From contig CALFYS010000045.1 of assembly GCA_937952245.1 (NCBI GenBank), positions 1 to 59,068 of the forward strand: 59,068 bases of DNA, written 5' to 3'. Position 1 is the stretch's first letter, and every line of letters starts with the position of its first letter. Of this stretch, positions 52,687 through 59,068 are shown piece after piece. The position numbers and the translations under genes are program-made. This stretch comes from an uncultured Alphaproteobacteria bacterium (GTDB taxonomy: Bacteria; Pseudomonadota; Alphaproteobacteria; Puniceispirillales; UBA1172). The notes under the pieces were generated by a model that saw nothing but the letters and a program-made list of their open reading frames with translations, had not been told where the DNA came from and made no database searches.

Positions 52687-53325
52687 TTAGTTTTCGTTTG
52701 TTTCCGGATCATCCGCTGGTTTTGAAACACCAACCATGGCTGGGGTCAACAAACGGTCATGCAGCATCCAGCCGTTTTGGGCAACCTGCACCACCATCCC
52801 CGGTTCAACATCATTGGTGGGGACTTCAAACATCGCCTGATGCTTATCGTAATCAAACTTCTCACCATCGGGGTTAATCACGTTAATACCGTGACGTTCT
52901 AATACCGAGGTGATCTCTTGATGGATCATTTCGACACCGACCACCAGATTGGTCATATTGGCGTCAAGCCCTGACCGGTCTTCGGGCAGCACATCCACCG
53001 CGCGTTTCAGGTTATCAATGGCAGACAGCAAATCCCGTGCAAAATTGGCATGGCCATATTTGCGGGCTTGCGCCAATTCACGTTCCGTGCGGCGGCGCAT
53101 ATTTTCAACTTCCGCCATGGCGCGCAAAGCTTGGTCTTTTAAATCATCACGTTCCATTTCAAGAACGGTGATCGGGTCCAGCTCTATATCGCCATCTTCT
53201 GAATGTTCAGGGTTTTCAGAGTTTTCACCCGCCTGATTTTCATCCTGATGATCTTCAGCTTGCGCGGGATCAGCGGCGGCGGTGTTTTCGTCTTCAGTTT
53301 CCTGATTTGGTTTTTCATCAGCCAT
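52687..53325 (-). CDS. grpE: Nucleotide-exchange factor GrpE
   Basis: Dimeric exchange factor that releases ADP from DnaK. It has 212 residues. The first 50 residues are acidic and disordered (DENTAAADPAQAEDHQDENQ). A long coiled coil follows (ALRAMAEVENMRRRTERELA), then the beta domain with HQAMFEVPTNDVEPGMVVQV and GWMLHDRLLTPAMVGVSK. It has its own RpoH-like promoter upstream. Confidence 0.97.
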   Translation of the reverse strand: MADEKPNQETEDENTAAADPAQAEDHQDENQAGENSENPEHSEDGDIELDPITVLEMERDDLKDQALRAMAEVENMRRRTERELAQARKYGHANFARDLLSAIDNLKRAVDVLPEDRSGLDANMTNLVVGVEMIHQEITSVLERHGINVINPDGEKFDYDKHQAMFEVPTNDVEPGMVVQVAQNGWMLHDRLLTPAMVGVSKPADDPETNEN

Positions 53326-53359
53326 GATCAGACCTATTCACAATATTATTCTTGTGGGT

Positions 53360-53388
53360 ATGTAGGGCTTCCAAACTGATTACACAAG
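53360..53388 (-). promoter_or_regulatory. RpoH-like promoter of grpE
   Basis: On the minus strand CTTG (53388-53385), 18 bp, then CCTACAT (53366-53360), one base from CCTATAT. It lies 35 bp before the grpE ATG. A second, weaker CTTGAA with CCCATAAA lies further upstream. No CIRCE repeat (TTAGCACTC-N9-GAGTGCTAA) is visible here. Confidence 0.6.
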
Positions 53389-53459
53389 GTCTAGGCCTGA
53401 TTTTTCATGATTTCAGGCGATTTTATGGGGGTTAGAGGGGTGAATTCAAGGAAATGTGA

Positions 53460-54557
53460 TCAATTGCCGAGCATTTTGCTGATCGCCCCTGACGTGTAAT
53501 CAACCATGGGGATAATGCGGGCGTAATTCATCCGCCGTGGGCCGATCACCCCAACCGCCCCAACAATTTGTTGATTGCTGTCTTGATACGGCGCGATGAT
53601 CATGGCGCAATCGGTGTTTTGAAACAGCGCATTTTCAGCCCCGATAAAGATTTGCACCCCTGATCCTTGTTGAACCGCGTCCAACACATTCATGGTGTTC
53701 TCACGGGCTTCCAGCATATCGAAAAGGCGTTTGATGTTATCAAGGTCTTCGGTGGCCGAAACATCGTCCAGCAAATTGGCATGACCCCGCAAGATCAAAG
53801 ACCCGGGGTTGGTTTGATCGCCTGAAAAAATTGCCAGCCCTGTATCCACCACTTTTTGCGCCAGCGTATCAATTTCTGCTTTTTTTCTATCGATGTCTTT
53901 TTTCAGTTTGACCCCGGCTTCGGCCAAGGTTGACCCCGCCAACACTGTGGAAAGAAAATTACCTGCTTCAACAAGCGCCGATACCGGCAAGCCCAACGGC
54001 AATTCAATGATGCGGTTTTCGACCTGCCCTGAACCGGTGACAATCACCACCAAGGCTTTGGTCTTGCCCAAGGGGACAAATTCAACATGGCGGATCACCG
54101 CGTCCATTTTCGGTGAGATCACCAATGACGCGCATTGCGATAAACCTGATAGGGCGGTGGTGGCTTGTTCCAACGCGTCGTTGTAACTGATGCCATTGGC
54201 CATACATTCAGCGTCAATTCGGCTGCGGGTTTCTTGCGGCAAATCCCCGCCCATTTCCATCAAGCCATTGACGAATAATCTTAACCCTATTTCTGTTGGC
54301 AGGCGCCCTGATGAGGTATGCGGCTGAAACAACAGACCCGCTTTTTCAAGATCAGCCATGATGGAGCGGATGCTGGCCGATGACAGGGCATTTTCGATTT
54401 CCGCGGCAACAGATTTTGACCCCACCGGAGACCCCGTCTCAAGATAAAGATCAACAATCCGTTTAAAAATATCATGGGCGCGATCATTGATGCTATCGCC
54501 AATCAATGAATCCAGCGCGGATGATTTTGAAGAAGGATGACCAAAATAATCGTTCAT
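53460..54557 (-). CDS. hrcA: Heat-inducible transcription repressor HrcA
   Basis: Repressor that binds CIRCE operators and is kept active by GroEL. It has 365 residues. The N-terminal winged helix has DIFKRIVDLYLETGSPVGSK and SIRSIMADLEKAGLLFQPH, and RLPTEIGLRLFV follows. The C-terminal MNYARIIPMVDYTSGAISKML is family-typical (given in part). Neither this gene nor grpE or dnaK shows a CIRCE site, so its target is probably groESL outside the window. It is divergent from rph. Confidence 0.96.
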   Translation of the reverse strand: MNDYFGHPSSKSSALDSLIGDSINDRAHDIFKRIVDLYLETGSPVGSKSVAAEIENALSSASIRSIMADLEKAGLLFQPHTSSGRLPTEIGLRLFVNGLMEMGGDLPQETRSRIDAECMANGISYNDALEQATTALSGLSQCASLVISPKMDAVIRHVEFVPLGKTKALVVIVTGSGQVENRIIELPLGLPVSALVEAGNFLSTVLAGSTLAEAGVKLKKDIDRKKAEIDTLAQKVVDTGLAIFSGDQTNPGSLILRGHANLLDDVSATEDLDNIKRLFDMLEARENTMNVLDAVQQGSGVQIFIGAENALFQNTDCAMIIAPYQDSNQQIVGAVGVIGPRRMNYARIIPMVDYTSGAISKMLGN

Positions 54558-54633
54558 AAGCCAACCTTAGATATGCTAGAACAGATCGTCAATAAGGCCT
54601 ATGAGCCAAAAAATAAATTCATCGGAGAACAAA

Positions 54634-55368
54634 ATGTCAGGAATGATGCGCCCTAGTGGCCGTGCTGAAAACCAGTTGCGCGAAATTATTATGGAGCCCG
54701 GGTTTTCCCCTTACGCGGAAGGATCATGCTTGATCAAATGCGGCAATACCCATGTTTTGTGTTGCGCCAGTGTTGAAGAACGTGTGCCGCCCTTTCTCCG
54801 CAATACAGGCAAAGGTTGGGTCACCGCTGAATATGGAATGTTGCCGCGATCAACCCATACCCGCACCGACAGGGAAGCGTCACGCGGCAAACAATCTGGC
54901 CGCACGCAGGAAATTCAACGGCTCATCGGGCGGTCTTTACGGGCGGTGACTGATCTTGAAGCCTTGGGCGAACGCCAGATCAAAATTGATTGCGATGTGT
55001 TGCAAGCCGATGGCGGCACGCGGACGGCATCCATCACAGGGGCTTGGGTCGCGCTGAGCCTTGCTTGCGAAAAACTGTTATTAGCAGGGGCGATTTCAAG
55101 AAACCCATTGACCGATCAAGTGGCGGCCATCTCTTGTGGTATTCTTGAAAACACCGCTATTCTTGATCTGGATTATGCTGAAGATTCCTCCGCTGAAACA
55201 GATGCCAATTTTATCCTGACCGCTGATGGCGGCGTGGTCGAAGTGCAAATGACCGCCGAAGAAACCCCGTTTCGCCGTGATCAAATGAACGCGATGTTTG
55301 ATCTGGCCGAAGACGGCGTGGCGCAACTGGCTGAACTGCAACGCCAAGCTGTTAAGGATGGTCTTTAA
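54634..55368 (+). CDS. rph: Ribonuclease PH
   Basis: Phosphorolytic 3'-5' exoribonuclease trimming tRNA 3' ends. From the ATG at 54634 (GGAG 7 bp upstream) it has 244 residues; an in-frame ATG at 54601 has no such site. The start MMRPSGRAENQLR and GWVTAEYGMLPRSTHTR, SRGKQSGRTQEIQRLIGRS, and DCDVLQADGGTRTASI are family motifs (shown in parts). It is divergent from hrcA, with under 80 bp between, as in many alphaproteobacteria. Confidence 0.96.
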   Translation: MSGMMRPSGRAENQLREIIMEPGFSPYAEGSCLIKCGNTHVLCCASVEERVPPFLRNTGKGWVTAEYGMLPRSTHTRTDREASRGKQSGRTQEIQRLIGRSLRAVTDLEALGERQIKIDCDVLQADGGTRTASITGAWVALSLACEKLLLAGAISRNPLTDQVAAISCGILENTAILDLDYAEDSSAETDANFILTADGGVVEVQMTAEETPFRRDQMNAMFDLAEDGVAQLAELQRQAVKDGL

Positions 55369-55370
55369 AC

Positions 55371-56021
55371 ATGGCAGAACAAAAGATAACAGGACAAAAA
55401 ATAGCAAGACAATTAACCGATGAAAAACTGGTGCTGGCGAGTCACAACAAAGGCAAATTGCGCGAAATTCGTGACCTGTTAAAGCCCTTTGCCCTTGAGG
55501 TCATCAGCGCGGGCGATCTGAATTTGCCTGAACCTGATGAAACCGAAGACACCTATGTCGGCAACGCGATTTTAAAAGCAAAAGCCGCGGCCATGGCCAG
55601 CGGCTTTCCCGCCTTGTCGGATGACAGCGGTTTTGAGCTGATGGCGATCAACAAAGCCCCCGGGCTTTATTCGGCACGATGGGCAGGGCCGGATAAAGAT
55701 TTCGGCATGGCCATGCAAAAAGTCTATGATGGGTTTGTGGCGTCAGGCAGTGATAACCGCGATTGCCGATTTGTCTGCGCCTTGTCCATCGTCTGGCCCG
55801 ATGGCCATGATGAAACCGTTGAAGGCATTATTGATGGCCAATTTGTCTGGCCACCACGGGGTCATCATGGGTTTGGCTATGATCCTGTTTTCCAATTAAA
55901 CGGCACGGACAAAACATTTGGTGAGGTTGACCCCGCTTGGAAACATAGCGTCAGCCACCGTGCTAAAGCGTTTGAACAATTGCTCGATCGCTGTTTCCGC
56001 GACACCGCAAAGGTCAATTGA
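55371..56021 (+). CDS. rdgB: dITP/XTP pyrophosphatase RdgB (HAM1 family)
   Basis: Hydrolyses non-canonical purine triphosphates (dITP, XTP) so that they do not enter DNA. It has 216 residues. Motifs are LVLASHNKGKLREI, ALSDDSGFELMA with the catalytic Asp pair, PGLYSARWAG and the GHHGFGYDPVF, SHRAKAFEQL pair. A short basic extension precedes the conserved start. It begins 2 bp after rph, suggesting an rph-rdgB-hemW operon. Confidence 0.97.
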   Translation: MAEQKITGQKIARQLTDEKLVLASHNKGKLREIRDLLKPFALEVISAGDLNLPEPDETEDTYVGNAILKAKAAAMASGFPALSDDSGFELMAINKAPGLYSARWAGPDKDFGMAMQKVYDGFVASGSDNRDCRFVCALSIVWPDGHDETVEGIIDGQFVWPPRGHHGFGYDPVFQLNGTDKTFGEVDPAWKHSVSHRAKAFEQLLDRCFRDTAKVN

Positions 56022-56023
56022 TC

Positions 56024-57208
56024 ATGACCAAGGCCAGTCAAACCCCGCTGGCGCTTTATGTTCATTGGCCGTTTTGCCTGTCAAAATGCCCTTATTGCGA
56101 TTTCAACAGCCATGTGGCGGAAACCGTTGACCACGACAAATGGGCAGAAGCCTTGGTGCGGGAATTGCATCATCACGCCAAGCGCGCCCAAAAACAGCAG
56201 CATCACTTAAGCAGTATTTTCTTTGGCGGCGGCACACCATCTTTGATGGCTCCTGAAACCATGGCCAGCATCATCACCGCGGCTCATGATATTTTTGACT
56301 GTCCTGCTGATATTGAAATCACCATGGAAGCCAACCCCACCAGTGTCGAAGCGGAACGGTTGAAATCTTTCCGTGACGCGGGGGCCAATCGGTTGTCCAT
56401 GGGGATCCAATCATTAAAGGCCGATGGGCTTCAATATCTCGGGCGCGAACATTCCGCGCCAGAAGCCTTGAAAGCTCTTGATCACGCGCGCCAGATTTTC
56501 GCTCGTGTTTCGGCTGATTTTATTTATGCCAGAACCGATCAAACCGCCGAAGAATGGCAAGAGGAGCTGACCGATATTCTTGCCCTTGGGCTCGATCATC
56601 TGTCGCTTTATCAATTGACGCTTGAAAAGGGGACAGCGTTTTACAGCCGCCATCAACGAGGGTTGTTGGATGTCCCTGACGCGGATGAAGCCCGCAGGTT
56701 TTATGACCTGACCCAAGAGCTGACCTTGGCGGCGGGCTGCCCTGCTTATGAGATTTCAAACCATGCCAGACCTGGCCAAGAAAGCCGCCATAACCTGATT
56801 TATTGGCAAGCCTATGATTGGTTAGGGATTGGGCCTGGTGCCTATGGCCGGTTTTGGGTTGATGGCAAAAGGATGGAAAGCCGAAGCCGCCGTGACCCTG
56901 CCGCTTGGCTTGATGATGTGTTCCGCCAAGACCACGCCATTGACCATTATCAAGAAGACAGCATGACCGATTTCGCCCATGAAGCCTTAATGATGGGGCT
57001 TCGGTTGCATCAAGGGGTTGATCTTAATCGCGTCACGTCTATCGCTGGTTCTTTCCCCACTTGGGGGAATGAAAAAGCCATGGCACAATTGCTGGACGCT
57101 GAGTTTATCACCATGGATGGCGATATTTTAAAACTGACGGATCAAGGGCGGCCGTTGTTAAACACAATCTTGCACCATTTGACCGAAAGGCCATCGGCTG
57201 AAGGTTAA
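56024..57208 (+). CDS. hemW: Radical-SAM heme chaperone HemW
   Basis: 394-residue radical-SAM protein related to HemN but a heme chaperone. The motif is YVHWPFCLSKCPYCDFNSHV with CxxxCxxC. The SAM site has GGGTPSLM and MEANPTSVEAER. The HemW-type C-terminal winged domain follows. The ATG at 56024 lies just after the rdgB stop; an in-frame TTG at 56018 overlaps it. Its stop shares TTAA with the convergent gene. Confidence 0.94.
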   Translation: MTKASQTPLALYVHWPFCLSKCPYCDFNSHVAETVDHDKWAEALVRELHHHAKRAQKQQHHLSSIFFGGGTPSLMAPETMASIITAAHDIFDCPADIEITMEANPTSVEAERLKSFRDAGANRLSMGIQSLKADGLQYLGREHSAPEALKALDHARQIFARVSADFIYARTDQTAEEWQEELTDILALGLDHLSLYQLTLEKGTAFYSRHQRGLLDVPDADEARRFYDLTQELTLAAGCPAYEISNHARPGQESRHNLIYWQAYDWLGIGPGAYGRFWVDGKRMESRSRRDPAAWLDDVFRQDHAIDHYQEDSMTDFAHEALMMGLRLHQGVDLNRVTSIAGSFPTWGNEKAMAQLLDAEFITMDGDILKLTDQGRPLLNTILHHLTERPSAEG

Positions 57209-58827
57209 AAGCGGCGAGCGGCGGGAAACACAACACCTGTGTCCTGATCATTGATTTGGCGAATTTCCAAAAGGCGGGTGTTGGTGCCATCCTGATGAAA
57301 ACGGAACATCCCGCTGAAGCCTGAAAACCCTTGGTCTTGGGTCAGGTTTGCGATCATCATTTGGCTGTCATCATGGTCTAATGTGCTGGCCAAGGCAATG
57401 GCATCAAATGCAAGAATCGCGGGCTTTGATGCGGGTTCATTAAAATGATCTTTCCAGATTTGCTGGAACCGATTTTGGTTGTCTTGCGGCACATCAGCAA
57501 ACCAGCCATTCTTTAAAGATGGTTCTTGCAAAATAGCGGCGTTGTTCCAGCTCGATGGTCCGATAAACAAAACCTGTTCAGGGTCAAGATCATACCATGA
57601 CAACACCGGCGCGACCCGAAGGCTGAACGCGTCATGACCCGCCAGCAAAACCATATCGTATTTTGGCAATTTGCGCTCACCCGTGGATGAAGGCGGCAAC
57701 CATCCTGTTAAGTTTTTGATCGACTGTCTTAAAGATTTTTCATCCATCAACACATCGTCATTGATCACCAATAAATCCGCGGTCGCCCCACCTTGATTGC
57801 GCAATAAAGAAATGGCGGATTGGGTGATCCTTGTGCCGTAATCATTATCCTGTGCGATTATCACCAGATTAGGAAGGGCGCGGGCCTCTTCATCAATAGG
57901 TTTGATTTCGGATAACGCCTTGGTCAAGACCGTTTCAATGTCTTTTTCAGGGGTTTGGCCGATGAGCCATACGCCTTGGCCTGCCACCGTGCTGTCATTT
58001 GAAAACGTCAGGATCGGCATATTTGCCATGGCGGCCAATGGTCTGGCTTTGCGGGCGTTTTCTGAAAATAACGGCCCGATGATCAAATCCGCCTTTTGTT
58101 CAATCGCCGCTGTCACCGCGCCAGCGACATCTTGTGACGTGTCATGGAAGGTCAAATCAATATTCGGGTTATCCAAGGTGAAAATCGCCAATTCAGCCCC
58201 GCGGCGAATATCAACCCCAATCTTCTGGGCAGGGCCGGAAAGCGGCAACAGAACAGCGGCGCGTAAGGTTGTTTCATTTTTGCTGACAACGGTGGATGCG
58301 GCGGATTCCGGCAAGATCACTTGATCATCAATCTTGGCCGAATTTTTGATCATGGCAAAAGCCGCCGCCAAGGCATCCGCCGCCAGTGATGGGTCTTGGC
58401 CTTCAGGAATAATGGCGCGATCCGTGTCGTCTTTATTGCCATCATCTTGGTCTGTATCAAGAGTCCAAATCACGTTATTCGGCGGCGGGGCGGCGGGAAC
58501 AGACGGCGTTAATGTCGAGCGGGTGAGCGCTTTTGAAATTTCAGACGTGTCATCTTTCTGGGCTGAATCAGGGCGGGTTAATTTCAGCTGGGCGATAATG
58601 CTGGCGATGGTTTCTTCCGGCGGGGTTTCATCACCTTCATAGGTGGTGATGCTGATCTCTGGCGCGGGCGGGGATGGGGCTTCTGTTTGTTCCGCGGAAA
58701 CCGTCTCTGTTTTCGCAACTGGCTTGGGGGCAGAGACAACAGGTGGCGGGGTATCACCACAAGCGGCCAGCATGAAAACACTCGCCATCAATATGGTCTT
58801 GCTTGCCCCTATGGTTTTGCCTGTCAT
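57205..58827 (-). CDS. LpoA-like penicillin-binding protein activator lipoprotein
   Basis: 540 residues. The lipobox LMASVFMLAACG gives an N-terminal Cys. A Pro/Thr/Glu-rich region (about 25-170) follows. The rest is a type 1 periplasmic-binding (Peripla_BP_6/LpoA C-domain) fold: TLRAAVLLPLSGPAQKIG, DLIIGPLFSENARK, ITFSND-like TFSNDSTVAGQG, and YDMVLLAGHDAF. In gammaproteobacteria LpoA activates PBP1a. The alphaproteobacterial relatives are annotated the same way by similarity. Convergent with hemW. Whether it binds a PBP here is not shown. Confidence 0.82.
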   Translation of the reverse strand: MTGKTIGASKTILMASVFMLAACGDTPPPVVSAPKPVAKTETVSAEQTEAPSPPAPEISITTYEGDETPPEETIASIIAQLKLTRPDSAQKDDTSEISKALTRSTLTPSVPAAPPPNNVIWTLDTDQDDGNKDDTDRAIIPEGQDPSLAADALAAAFAMIKNSAKIDDQVILPESAASTVVSKNETTLRAAVLLPLSGPAQKIGVDIRRGAELAIFTLDNPNIDLTFHDTSQDVAGAVTAAIEQKADLIIGPLFSENARKARPLAAMANMPILTFSNDSTVAGQGVWLIGQTPEKDIETVLTKALSEIKPIDEEARALPNLVIIAQDNDYGTRITQSAISLLRNQGGATADLLVINDDVLMDEKSLRQSIKNLTGWLPPSSTGERKLPKYDMVLLAGHDAFSLRVAPVLSWYDLDPEQVLFIGPSSWNNAAILQEPSLKNGWFADVPQDNQNRFQQIWKDHFNEPASKPAILAFDAIALASTLDHDDSQMMIANLTQDQGFSGFSGMFRFHQDGTNTRLLEIRQINDQDTGVVFPAARRF

Positions 58828-59036
58828 TTCCTATTCCACTCTGGTTTATAACTGATTTGTCGCGATGAACAGGGTCGCCCTGCAACATTACGCCAGTCTT
58901 ATGAAATGATCAAATCACAGACTTCTATGGCCAAATTATGATGCTGTTATTATGATAAGGGTGTTTTCATGCCATCAATAGTTTGGCTTAATGTGATGGC
59001 TGACATCAGATCAGCTTCATCCGGATAGGGCGCTTT
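58828..59036. other. Intergenic region between the LpoA-like and rsmI-like genes
   Basis: AT-rich 209-bp gap between two divergent genes. It must hold both promoters, but I see no clear hexamer pair. ATTATGAT occurs twice in close succession near 58935-58955. There is no convincing gene here. Confidence 0.4.
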
Positions 59037-59068
59037 ATGTCAACTGACCAATCATCATCATTCAAAGG
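59037..59068 (+). CDS. rsmI: Start of a plus-strand gene, probably rsmI
   Basis: ATG at 59037 with AGGG about 9 nt upstream opens MSTDQSSSFKG and runs off the window. Only ten to eleven codons are seen, too few to identify the family. The order hemW, LpoA-like lipoprotein, then divergent rsmI (16S rRNA 2'-O-methyltransferase) is common, so rsmI is a synteny guess. Confidence 0.35.
   Translation, partial: MSTDQSSSFK

Noticed and set aside
53389..53420. GCCTGA/TCAGGC hairpin downstream of hrcA as a terminator
   Set aside because: The stem is only 6 bp with a 12-nt loop, and no T-run follows on the minus strand.
1..59068. Insertion sequences, prophage, toxin-antitoxin or defence genes, CRISPR, tRNA or rRNA
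   Set aside because: Every long frame is accounted for by housekeeping genes. The gaps are short and contain no transposase, integrase, repeat-spacer array or cloverleaf-like sequence that I could recognise.

Overview
The window is a dense, almost intergenic-free stretch of a bacterial chromosome, about 50% GC, carrying only core genes. I see no mobile element, CRISPR array, tRNA or rRNA. The organism is an alphaproteobacterium. Evidence for this is the gene orders ubiE-ubiB-coaBC-dut-moeB, irr/fabA-fabB-fabI, rimP-nusA-ylxR-infB-rbfA-truB-rpsO-pnp, tsaB-rimI-miaB-phoH-ybeY-corC-lnt-metK-trmB, mutS-glnD-murJ-trpS and hrcA-grpE-dnaK-dnaJ-dapB. The Irr-type Fur protein and RpoH promoters of the alphaproteobacterial form CTTG-N17/18-CYTAYAT agree. 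A marine SAR116-like (Puniceispirillum-like) lineage is my guess from style and gene order and is not proven here.

Layout. 1-1077 (minus): a truncated membrane or secreted protein and mutM. 1119-6170 (plus): ubiquinone genes ubiE and ubiB, then coaBC, dut and moeB. 6186-10693: a 2-hydroxyacid dehydrogenase (minus), an exported SH3 protein (plus), katG and irr (minus). 10864-13426 (plus): fabA-fabB-fabI for unsaturated fatty acids, ending in a bidirectional terminator shared with pnp. 13527-23036 (minus): the translation/RNA operon. 23218-31708 (minus): tRNA modification, ribosome maturation, lipoprotein acylation and SAM synthesis. 31809-34607: a polysaccharide-deacetylase-like protein, a Bax-like glucosaminidase and an Nfu Fe-S carrier. 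34721-43052 (minus): trpS, murJ, glnD, mutS. 43278-46526: a malic enzyme-PTA fusion facing an adenosine kinase-like gene. 46637-49342: lipoprotein, nth, a DUF2244 protein, dapB. 49418-54557 (minus): heat-shock cluster. 54634-57208 (plus): rph, rdgB, hemW. 57205-58827 (minus): an LpoA-like lipoprotein. The window ends in the first codons of a plus-strand gene, probably rsmI.

The most unusual feature is coaBC. The bifunctional CoA-biosynthesis enzyme carries an N-terminal Cro/YdaS-like helix-turn-helix domain on a low-complexity linker. Directly before its likely start codon are two TTCACA...TGTGAA palindromes centred 31 bp (three helical turns) apart. The first contains the -35 (TTCACA) and the second covers the predicted start point of a promoter whose -10 is TATACT at 17-bp spacing. 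This looks like an enzyme that binds DNA and represses its own gene.

Other regulatory signals stand out. An ICE/Irr-box-like palindrome lies directly upstream of the katG promoter, next to irr. Helically phased direct repeats lie upstream of a strong maeB promoter. The dnaK RpoH promoter uses the 3' arm of the grpE terminator as its -35. The pnp leader has several hairpins.
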